64,000 bases of DNA from Cochleicola gelatinilyticus (GCF_001637325.1 NZ_LRXL01000026.1:558001-622000); one strand, 5' to 3'. Shown: positions 53,465 to 63,864, counted from the first letter of the stretch. The notes: generated by a model from the letters alone, not told the origin. Program-made: numbers and translations.

Positions 53465-54211
53465 TTATCCTTGAAGGCTTGCTTTTAAGTACTCTCGGTT
53501 CATTCTAGCTATATTCTCTAGTGAAATTCCCTTAGGGCATTCTATTTCACATGCTCCAGTATTGGTGCAATTTCCGAAACCTTCTTTATCCATTTGTTCG
53601 ACCATATTTAAAACACGAGTAGCTGCCTCAACTTGTCCTTGAGGTAAAAGTGCATATTGAGACACTTTTGCTGAAGTAAATAACATCGCACTCGCATTTT
53701 TACAAGCTGCAACACAAGCCCCACAACCTATACAGGTAGCAGCATAAAAAGCATCATCTGCATTTTCTTTTTGTACTGGAGTAGCATTTGCGTCGATTGT
53801 ATTTCCTGAGGTATTTACAGAAACATATCCACCAGCCTGTTGAATTCTATCGAAAGAACTTCGATCGACCATTAAATCTTTAATTACAGGAAACGCCTTT
53901 GCTCTAAATGGCTCAATAACAATCGTATCACCATCATTAAACATTCGCATGTGTAATTGGCATGTAGTTACTAATCTGTCGGGTCCGTGGGGTTCACCGT
54001 TGATTTGTAACGAGCAGCTTCCGCAGATACCCTCTCGACAATCATGATCGAACACTACAGGCTCTTCCCCCTTGTTGATAAGGTCTTCGTTTAAAACATC
54101 CAGCATTTCAAGAAAAGACATATCTCCTTCTATATCCTCAATAGGATAGGTTTTCATACTTCCTTTTGCTGTGGCGTTCGCTTGTCGCCAAATTTTTAAG
54201 GTTAATTTCAT
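53465..54211 (-). CDS. sdhB: Succinate dehydrogenase iron-sulfur subunit
   Basis: Iron-sulfur subunit of succinate:quinone oxidoreductase, passing electrons from FAD to quinone. The 248 residues contain the 2Fe-2S motif C58-x4-C63-x2-C66...C84 ([18 protein letters not shown]), then [11 protein letters not shown] and [17 protein letters not shown] for the 4Fe-4S and 3Fe-4S clusters. It is the last gene of sdhC-sdhA-sdhB (6-base gap after sdhA). The terminator downstream closes the operon. Confidence 0.96.
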   Translation of the reverse strand: MKLTLKIWRQANATAKGSMKTYPIEDIEGDMSFLEMLDVLNEDLINKGEEPVVFDHDCREGICGSCSLQINGEPHGPDRLVTTCQLHMRMFNDGDTIVIEPFRAKAFPVIKDLMVDRSSFDRIQQAGGYVSVNTSGNTIDANATPVQKENADDAFYAATCIGCGACVAACKNASAMLFTSAKVSQYALLPQGQVEAATRVLNMVEQMDKEGFGNCTNTGACEIECPKGISLENIARMNREYLKASLQG

Positions 54212-54217
54212 AGCTTC

Positions 54218-56233
54218 TTATTTATACGAACGTGTTTTCAATTCAATATTTTCAAAGACAAGATCTTCTTTATGCAAAACGGCATCTTTTGGCTCTCCTT
54301 TGTATTCCCAAGCAGCAACATATTTAAAGTTTTCATCGTCTCTTAACGCTTCTCCTTGTTGTTCTCCACTTGTCTCTACACTTTCTTCACGATAGTGTCC
54401 ACCTGCAGATTCATTTCGATGCAATGCATCTTTTGCAAATAACTCCCCTAATTCAAGGAAGTCGGCAACACGTCCTGCTTTTTCTAATTCCGGATTCATG
54501 CTATCTGCATTTCCTGGAACCTTTACATTCGCCCAAAAATCTTTTCGTAATTCAGCAATTTCTGAAATCGCTTCAGTAAGACCTTGTGCATTTCTGGACA
54601 TCCCACATTTGTTCCACATAATCTTTCCTAGGCGTTTGTGGTAATAATCTACAGAATGTTGTCCAGAAGCATTCAGTAATTTATGAATTCTATCTTTTAC
54701 ATCTTTCTCTACCACATCGAACTCTGGGCTATTAGTTGGTATTTTTCCGGTTCTAATATCATTAGAAAGGTAATCCCCAATAGTATAAGGAAGTACAAAG
54801 TATCCATCGGCCAATCCTTGCATTAATGCACTCGCTCCAAGTCTGTTTGCACCATGATCACTAAAGTTAGCTTCTCCTGCACAATAGCAACCTTCGATAG
54901 TAGTTTGTAAATTATAATCTACCCATAACCCACCCATTGTGTAGTGTACCGCAGGATAAATCATCATGGGAGTTTTATACGGATTTTCATCCACGATTTT
55001 TTCATACATCTGAAAAAGATTTCCGTATTTATTTTCGATTACATCTCGACCTAAATCGTACACTTCTTGTTCAGTTGGATTATTATTTCCATGAATAAGT
55101 GCTTCTTCTTTTCCGTAGCGTTCTATGGCGCTTGCAAAATCAAGATATACAGCCTCTCCCGTTTTATTTACACCAAATCCAGCATCGCAACGTTCTTTTG
55201 CAGCTCTAGAGGCAACATCCCGTGGCACTAGGTTTCCGAAGGCAGGGTAACGACGTTCTAAATAGTAATCTCTTTCTTCTTCGGAAAGGTCTGTAGGTTT
55301 CTTTTTACCTTGTTGTATTGCTTCAGCATCTTCTTTTTTCTTAGGCACCCAAATACGACCGTCATTTCTAAGAGATTCAGACATTAACGTCAATTTACTT
55401 TGGTGGTCTCCCGATACCGGAATACATGTTGGATGAATCTGCGTATAACAAGGGTTTGCCATAAATGCACCACGTCTGTGGGCTTTCCAAGCTGCTGTGA
55501 CGTTACTACCCATTGCATTTGTACTTAAATAAAATACATTTCCGTACCCTCCCGTAGCAAGAACTACTGCATGTGCAGAATGGCGTTCAATTTCTCCGGT
55601 AACTAAATTTCGGGCGATAATTCCTCTCGCCTTTCCATTAATCTTTACAATATCGAGCATTTCATGGCGATTAAATGGTTCAATCTTACCACGATTTATC
55701 TGACGGTTCATCGCCGAATAAGCTCCTAATAATAGTTGTTGTCCTGTTTGTCCTTTTGCATAAAACGTTCTAGAAACTAAAACACCTCCAAAAGAACGGT
55801 TGTCTAAAAGCCCACCATACTCACGGGCAAAAGGGACACCTTGTGCTACACATTGATCAATAATATTTGCTGAAACTTCAGCCAAACGATACACATTCGA
55901 TTCTCTCGATCTGTAATCGCCTCCTTTTACAGTATCATAAAATAAACGGTAATTACTATCACCATCTCCTTGATAATTCTTTGCCGCATTAATTCCTCCC
56001 TGCGCTGCAATAGAGTGAGCACGACGTGGTGAATCTTGATAGCAGAAAGTTTTTACATTATAACCCAGTTCTGCGAGCGTTGCTGCTGCACTTCCTCCAG
56101 CGAGACCAGTTCCAACAACGATAATATCAATATTTCGTTTATTGGCAGGATTTACAAGGTTGATGTTATTTTTATGGTTTGTCCACTTATCGGCTAAGGG
56201 GCCTTCAGGTATTTTTGCATCTAATGTCGACAT
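54218..56233 (-). CDS. sdhA: Succinate dehydrogenase flavoprotein subunit
   Basis: Catalytic subunit that oxidises succinate, 671 residues, longer than E. coli SdhA (588) and typical of type-B enzymes. Seen: dinucleotide fold GTGLAGG at 41-47, covalent FAD His73 in [32 protein letters not shown], the HPTCIP active-site strand, [11 protein letters not shown] and [13 protein letters not shown]. It follows sdhC by 11 bases and precedes sdhB by 6. Confidence 0.97.
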   Translation of the reverse strand: MSTLDAKIPEGPLADKWTNHKNNINLVNPANKRNIDIIVVGTGLAGGSAAATLAELGYNVKTFCYQDSPRRAHSIAAQGGINAAKNYQGDGDSNYRLFYDTVKGGDYRSRESNVYRLAEVSANIIDQCVAQGVPFAREYGGLLDNRSFGGVLVSRTFYAKGQTGQQLLLGAYSAMNRQINRGKIEPFNRHEMLDIVKINGKARGIIARNLVTGEIERHSAHAVVLATGGYGNVFYLSTNAMGSNVTAAWKAHRRGAFMANPCYTQIHPTCIPVSGDHQSKLTLMSESLRNDGRIWVPKKKEDAEAIQQGKKKPTDLSEEERDYYLERRYPAFGNLVPRDVASRAAKERCDAGFGVNKTGEAVYLDFASAIERYGKEEALIHGNNNPTEQEVYDLGRDVIENKYGNLFQMYEKIVDENPYKTPMMIYPAVHYTMGGLWVDYNLQTTIEGCYCAGEANFSDHGANRLGASALMQGLADGYFVLPYTIGDYLSNDIRTGKIPTNSPEFDVVEKDVKDRIHKLLNASGQHSVDYYHKRLGKIMWNKCGMSRNAQGLTEAISEIAELRKDFWANVKVPGNADSMNPELEKAGRVADFLELGELFAKDALHRNESAGGHYREESVETSGEQQGEALRDDENFKYVAAWEYKGEPKDAVLHKEDLVFENIELKTRSYK

Positions 56234-56244
56234 AGCTTTGCTTT

Positions 56245-56910
56245 TTAGTGGGGTAATTGGTTAAAATGATGGTACAGCGCAATGAAAATAAAACCTGCAG
56301 GAATTAGTATCGCATAAAGCTTTGTAAAACCTTGAAGCGCTTTCGAATATTTATTATTAAATCCAACACTCTGAAATGAGGAAGCAAATCCATGCCACAG
56401 GTGAAACATTAATAAAACGAAAGCAAGACAATACAATCCAGTTCGTACGGGACTCTCAAACTTGTGCACTAACTCAATAAAATAACGATCTTCAACCGCT
56501 TCTTTAACATCAACATATTTATAAACAATCTCTGGAACCCAAAAATCATAGAAGTGAAGTCCTAAGAACGCTAAAATTACTAATCCAGAAATAATCATAT
56601 TTCGAGAAGCCCAAGTAGAGTTTTTACTCCCCTTATAAGATTTGTAACTAATTGCACGTGCATTGCGATTCTGAATTTCAAGCACAATTCCCATTACAAA
56701 GTGAAAGATTACTCCCAATATTAATACTGGCTGTAACACAAACTGCACCAACCCATTAGTCCCCATAAAATGAGACCAATTATTGAACGTTTCAGGATCA
56801 ATAACAGATGATAGATTAATGGTAAAATGTTGTGCAAGGAAAAAAACAAGAAATAAGCCAGAAAGCGCCATGGCAACTTTTTTGGCTATTGAAGCGGATA
56901 ATATTCCCAT
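56245..56910 (-). CDS. sdhC: Succinate dehydrogenase cytochrome b subunit (type B)
   Basis: A 221-residue integral membrane protein with five predicted helices (about 12-32, 55-78, 103-124, 155-178, 195-214). As the sole membrane anchor it marks a type B succinate dehydrogenase, with two haems and menaquinone. His residues in helices that could bind haem are H28, H70, H119, H170 and H173 ([32 protein letters not shown]). It is the first gene of sdhCAB, preceded by a perfect -7 box. Confidence 0.94.
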   Translation of the reverse strand: MGILSASIAKKVAMALSGLFLVFFLAQHFTINLSSVIDPETFNNWSHFMGTNGLVQFVLQPVLILGVIFHFVMGIVLEIQNRNARAISYKSYKGSKNSTWASRNMIISGLVILAFLGLHFYDFWVPEIVYKYVDVKEAVEDRYFIELVHKFESPVRTGLYCLAFVLLMFHLWHGFASSFQSVGFNNKYSKALQGFTKLYAILIPAGFIFIALYHHFNQLPH

Positions 56911-56939
56911 TATGGTTTTATTTCAAAATTTTAGTGACA

Positions 56940-56947
56940 CAAAAATA
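56940..56947 (-). promoter_or_regulatory. -7 promoter box of the sdhCAB operon (TATTTTTG)
   Basis: Exact TAnnTTTG on the minus strand, 29 bases before the sdhC ATG. Confidence 0.65.
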
Positions 56948-57076
56948 CGCCACACGAGGGCTAATGCCAAATTTTATGTTTTGTTTTATTGGTTCTTGCG
57001 ATAATTAAAAATTATTCTAAATACGAGAATGATGAATCTAATCATTCTAATGTAGCTATACGTTAAACCAAATTGG

Positions 57077-59917
57077 TTATTTCACTTCGAAGTCTGTTTC
57101 TATTGTTCCCCCATTAAGCATAACAGACACTTTGTATTCTCCCTTCGGAATATAATACTTCTCATTTTGTGCTTTACGCACCTCAACTTCTTTCTTTTCC
57201 AGTTCCTTCCTACCTTTGTCTGAAACAGTTAAATCGTATGAGATTACATTAATCCCTTTAGCTACTTCGGAAGTAAACTGTTGTATTGTTTTTCCTTCTT
57301 CAGAAAGCACTTTAATCGTTGCCTTTCCTGAAGCAGGAGCAAAGATCTGAAGCTGCACCGAAGGCTCAAAGGTTTCATACCACTGTCCAAAACTACTTCC
57401 CCAACGTCTCGATGCTTGCACATCATCTATCGCCGCAATTTTCAGGGTATTACTAGCAGAACCCTTCATTTCTTGAATTAATGATACGTCGGCAATATAA
57501 ATAGAGCGACCATGTGTTCCAAGAACCAAATCCTTTTCACGCTCTTGAACGACCAGGTCATGCACTGCTACATGTGGCAATCCTTCAGAAAATGCTTCCC
57601 AAGTTTGTCCTTGATCGAAAGAAACATAAGCTGCATTGTCGGTACCTAAATATAATACTTGATCGTTCTCAGGGTCTTCTCGAATCACATTAACGGGAGA
57701 TGCTGGTAGCGTATTGCCAATATTTTTCCAAGTAGTACCATAATTTTCACTCACATATACATACGCTTTAAAATCGTCCCATCGATATCCATTTAAAGTA
57801 ACATATACTCGTTCTTTTTTATGTTCAGAAGCAATTACTCTACTTACCCACAGGTCTTTTGGAAATGTTCCTGAAATAGTTGTCCAATTGCTTCCGCCAT
57901 TCTTAGACACATGCAACATTCCGTCGTCACTTCCCGCATATAATAATCCAAATTGAAATGGAGATTCACTTATACTTGTAAGGGTTCCGTAAGCTACATT
58001 TCCAGGCTTTCCTCCTTGGGTAAGGTCTCCTGAGATCGCTTCCCAATCGTCTCCTTTATTTAAACTTCGCATTAATTTGTTTCCACCAAAATATAAAATA
58101 TCTTGGTTATGTGAGCTCAATAAAATTGGAGTTTGCCAGTTAAAACGATACGGACTTTCCCCTAACTCATGTTTGGGTTGTATATAGGTGTTTTCTTCGG
58201 AAGCGCGATCGAGACGGAAATAATTTCCGAATTGAAATCCAGTGTATACCACGTCACTATTTCTAGTGTCGATCTGAATCTGCATACCATCGCCACCCAT
58301 GATCGACTCGTAGGGATACTGCCCACTCTGATGCCAGCTCTTATCCTCCTCATGATTGTGAGGACCTACCCAAACCCCGTTATCTTGTAGTCCTCCATAA
58401 ATATTATAAGGAGTCTCGTTGTCTACATTAATTGCATAAAATTGCCCTACTGAAGGTGCGTTATTTTTAATCCAACTTGCACCATCGTCGTAACTAATAT
58501 TCACCCCTCCATCGTTTCCATCGATTAAATGACCTGGAAGATTTGGATTTATCCATAACGCATGATGATCGGCATGAACATTTTCAGCACTAATAGATTC
58601 AAAGGTTTTTCCACCATCTTTCGATTTCACAATAGGAACCCCATAAATATAAATGGTGTTAGAATCGTAAGGAGCAACGTGGATCTTTCCGAAATAATAC
58701 CCATATGAATAATAAATATCATCCAAATATCCGTCGTGGGTTTTACTCCAACTTTTTCCGCCATCGGTACTTTTGTAAACTTCAGCTCCAATTACGGGTG
58801 TATCGAACAACATAGAATTTGCATCTTCTAAATAGGTAGCAAGATCAATAGGTTTTACTGCTCCACTCCGTACCATATTTTTTACATTCTCTGCTTTATA
58901 TTTTTCTTGAAAATTATTATTCCGAAGAAATTGTTTCAATTTATTATTATCTAATGCTAAAAATTGAGCAGAAGACATCTTTTTAAAATCTTCCTTCTGA
59001 AGCATTTCATCATTATTTTTTTCTTTTCCTTTAGGTCTTCTATCTTGATTATCTACAACCGCATAAATGGTGCTTTCATTAACAACCGCTAGTCCAATCC
59101 TTCCAGCTCCTTCGCCCGAAGGAAATCCGCTTCCAGTGACTGAAACTTTAGTCCAGCTACTTCCAGCATCGGTACTTTTATAGATCGCACTTCCCATTCC
59201 GCTTCCTCGAAAATTCCATGCTTTTCTATCTTTATCCCACGAAGAAGCATATATAAGATTAAAGTTATTGGGATCCACATCCATTTCAATAATCCCCGAT
59301 CTATTATCCACGAACAAAGTTTTATTCCAGGTCGAACCTCCATCTATAGTTTTATAAACCCCTCTTTCACTATTCTCAGAATACAGATGCCCCACCGAAC
59401 TTACCACTAGTTCTTTTGGATTATTTGGGTTAATTAAAATCTTACTAATATGATGACTGTCTGTAAGACCCATGTTATTCCATGTCTTTCCGTTATCGGT
59501 TGATTGCAATAAACCTATGCCAGCATAACTAGAGCGAGATGCGTTCACCTCTCCTGTTCCTACCCAAATAGTATTCGTGCTCCAATCTACGGCAAGACTT
59601 CCCACATTTTGTGTTAGACTAGTGTCTAGTATAGGTGTAAATGTCGTCCCATTATTTTTTGTATGCCACACACCACCACTCGCATAACCAACATAAAATT
59701 CCACTGGATTTTTTGGATTCACTGCGAAATCTACTACACGTCCACTCATGACGGTAGGACCCACATTTTTAAATGGAAGATTCTTTACAAGGGAATTATC
59801 TTTAAATGTTTGAAGAAGATCGAGTGCTTTCTCAGCTTCAGAGGGAGAGGTTGGTACTTGTTGAGAAAATACGCTAATTGATAAAATTGCGACAAATAAG
59901 GTCAGGTACAGTTTCAT
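57077..59917 (-). CDS. Sortilin/VPS10-like protein with multiple Asp boxes
   Basis: A 946-residue exported protein from ATG 59917 (signal peptide MKLYLTLFVAILSISVFS). It is made of two seven-bladed-type propellers with about ten Asp-box or BNR turns: STDNGKTW, TIDGGSTW, STDAGSSW, STDGGKSW, SKDGGKTF, SYDDGASW, SLNKGDDW, SKNGGSNW, SENYGTTW and SFDQGQTW. The last 150 residues form a beta domain (ATIKVLSEEGKTIQQFTSEV, YKVSVMLNGGTIETDF). Members occur in many Bacteroidota as 'glycosyl hydrolase' or VPS10 proteins without proof of hydrolase activity, and no acid catalyst can be assigned by eye. There is no C-terminal sorting signal, so it is probably periplasmic. Confidence 0.87.
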   Translation of the reverse strand: MKLYLTLFVAILSISVFSQQVPTSPSEAEKALDLLQTFKDNSLVKNLPFKNVGPTVMSGRVVDFAVNPKNPVEFYVGYASGGVWHTKNNGTTFTPILDTSLTQNVGSLAVDWSTNTIWVGTGEVNASRSSYAGIGLLQSTDNGKTWNNMGLTDSHHISKILINPNNPKELVVSSVGHLYSENSERGVYKTIDGGSTWNKTLFVDNRSGIIEMDVDPNNFNLIYASSWDKDRKAWNFRGSGMGSAIYKSTDAGSSWTKVSVTGSGFPSGEGAGRIGLAVVNESTIYAVVDNQDRRPKGKEKNNDEMLQKEDFKKMSSAQFLALDNNKLKQFLRNNNFQEKYKAENVKNMVRSGAVKPIDLATYLEDANSMLFDTPVIGAEVYKSTDGGKSWSKTHDGYLDDIYYSYGYYFGKIHVAPYDSNTIYIYGVPIVKSKDGGKTFESISAENVHADHHALWINPNLPGHLIDGNDGGVNISYDDGASWIKNNAPSVGQFYAINVDNETPYNIYGGLQDNGVWVGPHNHEEDKSWHQSGQYPYESIMGGDGMQIQIDTRNSDVVYTGFQFGNYFRLDRASEENTYIQPKHELGESPYRFNWQTPILLSSHNQDILYFGGNKLMRSLNKGDDWEAISGDLTQGGKPGNVAYGTLTSISESPFQFGLLYAGSDDGMLHVSKNGGSNWTTISGTFPKDLWVSRVIASEHKKERVYVTLNGYRWDDFKAYVYVSENYGTTWKNIGNTLPASPVNVIREDPENDQVLYLGTDNAAYVSFDQGQTWEAFSEGLPHVAVHDLVVQEREKDLVLGTHGRSIYIADVSLIQEMKGSASNTLKIAAIDDVQASRRWGSSFGQWYETFEPSVQLQIFAPASGKATIKVLSEEGKTIQQFTSEVAKGINVISYDLTVSDKGRKELEKKEVEVRKAQNEKYYIPKGEYKVSVMLNGGTIETDFEVK

Positions 59918-60006
59918 AGTTGTTGGTTTGGTGGCTGAAATTACTGAAATACCGCTGTTCTGCAAAATTTTAGTTTTGTATTAACTCCCTTTGACATAAA
60001 TTCTAG

Positions 60007-60014
60007 TAATTTTG
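60007..60014 (+). promoter_or_regulatory. -7 promoter box of the aminopeptidase P gene (TAATTTTG)
   Basis: TAnnTTTG, 22 bases before the ATG at 60037. Confidence 0.55.
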
Positions 60015-60036
60015 AGTAAAATATCAAATAAACACT

Positions 60037-61329
60037 ATGAAATATCATCCAATCGATAGCAAATTATATGTAAAAAACCGTAAAAATTTCATGGCTCAAA
60101 TGGAGTCTAAGAGTATTGCGGTGTTTAACAGCAACGATATTTATCCAATTAGTGCCGATAGTACCATGCCTTTTCAACAAGCAAGGGATATTTTATATTT
60201 AAGCGGCGTAGATCAAGAAGAAAGCATGCTGGTTTTGTTTCCAGATGCACCCGATAAAAAACATCGTGAAATCTTATTTGTACGTGAAACCAACGATCAT
60301 ATCGCTGTGTGGGAAGGTGAGAAATTAACTAAAGAACGTGGATACGAAGTAAGCGGTATTAAAAATGTGCAATGGCTAAAAGACTTCGATAAGATCTTTT
60401 ATGAAATTATGACGCAAGCCGAAACCATCTACTTTAACACTAACGAACATTACCGGGCCAATGTAGAAACTGAAACCCGAGAAGATCGTTTTATTAAAAA
60501 AACCAAAGCTAAGTTTCCAGCGCATCGCTGGGCGAAGAGCAATCCAATTTTGCAACGTTTGCGTTCGGTAAAAGATCCTATTGAGCTCGAAATTATGCAG
60601 CAAGCATGTGACATTACTGAAAAAGGTTTCCGTCGCGTCTTAGATTTTGTAAAACCTGAGGTATGGGAGTATGAAATTGAGGCAGAATTCATGCATGAAT
60701 TTCTTAGAAATCGCTCCAAAGGGTTTGCATATACTCCCATCATTGCTAGCGGAAACAATGCTAATGTATTACACTATATTGAAAACAATCAGCAATGTCA
60801 AGCAGGTGATCTCATCTTAATGGACGTGGGTGCCGAATATGCAAATTATAGTAGCGACATGTCTCGTACCATTCCGGTTAGTGGAAAATTTACTAAACGA
60901 CAACGCGAAGTATACGATGCGGTAAACAGAGTTAAAAATAAAGCTACAAAAATGTTAGTCCCGGGTGCGTATTGGAAAGAATACCATGTTGAAGTCGGCA
61001 AGTTAATGACTTCAGAGTTATTAGGATTAGGCTTATTAGATAAAGCGGACGTTAAAAATGAAGATCCGGATTGGCCAGCATACAAAAAATATTTTATGCA
61101 TGGTACTTCACACCATATTGGGCTTGATACACACGACTATGGAATTCTATGGGAGAAAATGGAAGCCAATCAAGTATTTACTGTAGAACCGGGAATCTAT
61201 ATACCTGCTGAAGGCTTCGGAATTAGACTTGAAGACGATTTAGTTATTCAAGATAAGGGAGAACCATTTAATTTAATGCGTAATATCCCAATTGAAGCTG
61301 AAGAGATTGAAGATCTCATGAATGGATAA
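60037..61329 (+). CDS. Aminopeptidase P family (Xaa-Pro aminopeptidase)
   Basis: Dimetal peptidase of 430 residues that removes N-terminal residues before proline. The pita-bread metal ligands are all present: D263 and D274 (LILMDVGAEYANYSSDMSRTIP), H359 (HGTSHHIGLDTHD), E384 (FTVEPGIYIP) and E399 (GIRLEDDLVI). The N-terminal domain opens with a MKYHPIDSKLYVKNR segment and DILYLSGVDQEESMLVLFPD. It is cytoplasmic by absence of a signal peptide. It is divergent from the Asp-box gene. Confidence 0.95.
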   Translation: MKYHPIDSKLYVKNRKNFMAQMESKSIAVFNSNDIYPISADSTMPFQQARDILYLSGVDQEESMLVLFPDAPDKKHREILFVRETNDHIAVWEGEKLTKERGYEVSGIKNVQWLKDFDKIFYEIMTQAETIYFNTNEHYRANVETETREDRFIKKTKAKFPAHRWAKSNPILQRLRSVKDPIELEIMQQACDITEKGFRRVLDFVKPEVWEYEIEAEFMHEFLRNRSKGFAYTPIIASGNNANVLHYIENNQQCQAGDLILMDVGAEYANYSSDMSRTIPVSGKFTKRQREVYDAVNRVKNKATKMLVPGAYWKEYHVEVGKLMTSELLGLGLLDKADVKNEDPDWPAYKKYFMHGTSHHIGLDTHDYGILWEKMEANQVFTVEPGIYIPAEGFGIRLEDDLVIQDKGEPFNLMRNIPIEAEEIEDLMNG

Positions 61330-61598
61330 ATCAATTTAGCACCATACGTTTATCTGAATAAATTTCAGAAAACAAATAGTTTAAACGCCATTTAGAAGAT
61401 AATTTTTCGTGTATTTCGAAACGGTTTATGAATGTTTCGTGACGTATTTAAGCACCTAAGTTTGCAGATAATATTAACTAGAAACTCTGTTTAATACTAA
61501 TTTTGTAACAGTAAATTCAGCGTTCTATTTAGAATTTTGCAATGTTTTTAGTCATTTTTAATTCTATTGATTAGTAATTCGATTAAACTTTACCGCTT
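61330..61598. other. Gene-free stretch before the small membrane protein gene
   Basis: About 270 bases between the aminopeptidase stop and the end of the minus-strand small gene at 61599. Very AT-rich; I see no clear terminator, RNA or ORF, only weak A/T-rich symmetry. Confidence 0.6.
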
Positions 61599-61775
61599 TC
61601 ATTTTCTTTGAGCTTTTTTAAACTTATCTATTATAAATACACTATAAATCATAATTAATAAACCTATAATCATCGTAGTATAATGTAAAATTTTATAATC
61701 AGATAAAATTGTCATTCCCAGTGTTGAAAGTGTCATTCCAATTATAAATAAAGTTTGTCCTTTGTTTTTTTTCAT
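61599..61775 (-). CDS. Small two-helix membrane protein (58 aa)
   Basis: A 58-residue ORF in otherwise gene-free DNA. The protein has a basic start (MKKNKGQ), a hydrophobic helix (TLFIIGMTLSTLGMTIL), a short polar turn (SDYKILHY), a second helix (TTMIIGLLIMIYSVFII) and a positively charged tail (DKFKKAQRK). This hydrophobic-turn-hydrophobic shape with basic ends is hard to expect from random DNA and fits many small bacterial membrane proteins. I know no family. No strong -7 box lies upstream; the gene may be weakly expressed. It stands alone, convergent with the aminopeptidase gene and divergent from the CDGSH gene. Confidence 0.6.
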   Translation of the reverse strand: MKKNKGQTLFIIGMTLSTLGMTILSDYKILHYTTMIIGLLIMIYSVFIIDKFKKAQRK

Positions 61776-61867
61776 TTTTTGTTAAGTTTATATTCAATTG
61801 ATTAGTATCGTACTTTAATCATTTGTTACTGTTCATCTCGTCTTTAAAATGTGTAGAACTATTTTAT

Positions 61868-62518
61868 ATGAAGGTAAAAGACAATAATGTAACGAAGTAT
61901 TTAAGTGATAATCCTTGGGAAACCGAGTTGTCGCAACTTCGTGATTTGGCACTAACATGTGGATTAACTGAATCTTTTAAATGGCGTCAACCTTGTTATA
62001 GTTTTCATGGAAAGAATATCGTAATTTTAGGGAGCTTTAAATCGTATTGTATTATTAGTTTTTTTAAGGGAGTATTATTAAAAGATGATAAAAGTCTTCT
62101 CAAAAAACCTGGTAAAAATACGCGCTCGGGACGAATTATTCCCTTTACAAATGTGGAGGAAATTTTAACGCTTGAAACTACTTTAAAAGCATATATCCAA
62201 GAAGCAATCGAAGTAGAGAAAGCGGGTACGAAAATCCCATGTAATACAGGTGAAAATACTCCAATCCCTGAAGAGCTTTCTTCACTTATGAAAGAGGATG
62301 CTACCTTTAAAAAAGCGTTCTTTAACTTAACACCAGGACGCCAAAGAGGATACTTGATTTATTTTTCTGGAGCGAAGCAATCTAAAACACGTGCCTCGAG
62401 AATTAAAAAATATAAAGAACAAATTATAGATGGCTTCGGATTTCATGATTGCACTTGTGGACTTACGCAAAAACCTCCCAATTGTGATGGTTCTCACAAA
62501 AAGCTTCAAAAACAATAA
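61868..62518 (+). CDS. DUF1801/YdeI-type protein with C-terminal CDGSH iron-sulfur motif
   Basis: A 216-residue protein in three parts. Residues 1-115 fit DUF1801 (NPWETELSQLRDLALTCGLTESFKWRQPCYSFHGKNIVILGSFK). Residues about 130-185 fit the YdeI/OmdA helical domain (IPEELSSLMKEDATFKKAFFNLTPGRQRGYLIYFSGAKQSKTRASRIKKYKEQI). The C-terminus is CTCGLTQKPPNCDGSH at 195-210, an exact match to the CDGSH pattern C-x-C-x2-S/T-x3-P-x-C-D-G-S-H, giving 2Fe-2S ligands C195, C197, C206 and H210. The start is ATG 61868, better than the longer frame from 61823. The stop abuts brnQ, convergent. A redox or Fe-S role is implied only by the motif. Confidence 0.88.
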   Translation: MKVKDNNVTKYLSDNPWETELSQLRDLALTCGLTESFKWRQPCYSFHGKNIVILGSFKSYCIISFFKGVLLKDDKSLLKKPGKNTRSGRIIPFTNVEEILTLETTLKAYIQEAIEVEKAGTKIPCNTGENTPIPEELSSLMKEDATFKKAFFNLTPGRQRGYLIYFSGAKQSKTRASRIKKYKEQIIDGFGFHDCTCGLTQKPPNCDGSHKKLQKQ

Positions 62519-63799
62519 TTACTTTACAGCAGAAGGGTTAAGCTTCAAAAATAAATTTATTCCCACCAAAACTAGTAATGCAGGTATTACCCAGCCCAAA
62601 CTTGAATTTGATAAGGGAATAATGGATTGTATTTTATCTAAACTTCCTTCAGAAACAAAAAACTGTAGAAAATCTGGTATGCTAAATAAAATTGTCACAA
62701 GGGTAACCCCTCTAAAAACAGCTTTCGAAGCAAATCGTTTTGGGATCGCATTTAAGAGTATAAGTACAATGGTTATTGGATAAATAAACATTAAGGCGGG
62801 CAACGCTATATCTATAATATACCCTACATTAAATTGCCCCACAACAACACCTAAAATACAACCTAAGATTGCAGTAATGGTGTAAGCGAGCTGAGAATCT
62901 CGAGTAATTCCTTTTACGAAATCAGCTGTTCCTGTAACAATCCCTACCGCAGTGGTGAAACAGGCTAAAGCCACTAACACCGAAAGAAATGCTGTACCGA
63001 TCGACCCCAATGTATTCGTACTTAAAAGTGTTAATAATTGTGTTCGATTCTCGATAACTGCAAGTTCACTATTTAATGCTCCTAGTACGATAAGACCTCC
63101 ATAAATAATAAACAGCCCAAATCCAGCAAGAATTCCAGCGCGGGCGATCATCCGTTTTTTTTCTTCGTAATTAAATTTCCCTTGCAATGCTAGAGAAATC
63201 ACAATTACACCTCCAACTACAACACCTCCAATCGCATCGAAAGTTTGATACCCCTCTAGAATTCCAGCAGTAAAAGCATTTTCAAAAATGGAAGTTCGCA
63301 TGGGCGGAACCTCAGCAAAAATACCAATGCCTATAATAAACAATAAGATAAGGATGATAAGGGGAGTTAGAAATTTTCCGATGAGACTAATTATTTTAGT
63401 TCTATTAAGAGCAAACACCAGTACCAATGTGAAATAAAAGACACTTAACCATAAAGATGAGAGTTCAAAATAGGGTTGGATCGCCATTTCATAAGTTACC
63501 GAAGCTGTTCTTGGAGAGGGTAGCGAAATTGAAATGGCATACACAATTATTGCATAAATTAATGCAAATGTCGGCGATACATTTTTTGCGAAATCGAGCA
63601 AGGTTCCTTGCAGTCTGGCGTGTCCATAAATAGCAAGGATAGGAATTATTACGGCAGATAAAGCGAATCCAATACTTACCCAAATCCATGATGATCCTGC
63701 GTTATAGCCTAAAAAAGGAGGGAGAATAAGATTTCCTGCCCCGAAGAATAACGAAAATAGCGCAAAGGCAGTAACTAGGGTTTGCTTAGAAGCGTTCAT
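62519..63799 (-). CDS. brnQ: Branched-chain amino acid transporter BrnQ (LIVCS family)
   Basis: A 426-residue inner-membrane carrier with about twelve helices that takes up leucine, isoleucine and valine with sodium or protons. Motifs of the LIVCS family are seen: TAFALFSLFFGAGNLILPPFLGYNAG at the N-terminus, SISLPSPRTASVTYEMAI, GYQTFDAIGGVVVGGVIV, ACFTTAVGIVTGTADFVKG. It is a single gene, convergent with the CDGSH gene with no base between the two stops. A small palindromic or hairpin terminator is not visible between them. Confidence 0.94.
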   Translation of the reverse strand: MNASKQTLVTAFALFSLFFGAGNLILPPFLGYNAGSSWIWVSIGFALSAVIIPILAIYGHARLQGTLLDFAKNVSPTFALIYAIIVYAISISLPSPRTASVTYEMAIQPYFELSSLWLSVFYFTLVLVFALNRTKIISLIGKFLTPLIILILLFIIGIGIFAEVPPMRTSIFENAFTAGILEGYQTFDAIGGVVVGGVIVISLALQGKFNYEEKKRMIARAGILAGFGLFIIYGGLIVLGALNSELAVIENRTQLLTLLSTNTLGSIGTAFLSVLVALACFTTAVGIVTGTADFVKGITRDSQLAYTITAILGCILGVVVGQFNVGYIIDIALPALMFIYPITIVLILLNAIPKRFASKAVFRGVTLVTILFSIPDFLQFFVSEGSLDKIQSIIPLSNSSLGWVIPALLVLVGINLFLKLNPSAVK

Positions 63800-63856
63800 T
63801 TTTAATAAAAATTATAAGTCGAAACATTAAAATAGGTTTTGTGAGATACAAAAAAC

Positions 63857-63864
63857 TATTTTTG
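63857..63864 (+). promoter_or_regulatory. -7 promoter box of the hydrolase gene (TATTTTTG)
   Basis: Exact TAnnTTTG, 20 bases before the ATG at 63885. Confidence 0.6.

Noticed and set aside
61330-61598. tRNA or small RNA in the gap after the aminopeptidase gene
   Set aside because: No cloverleaf or GC-rich stem; purely AT-rich.
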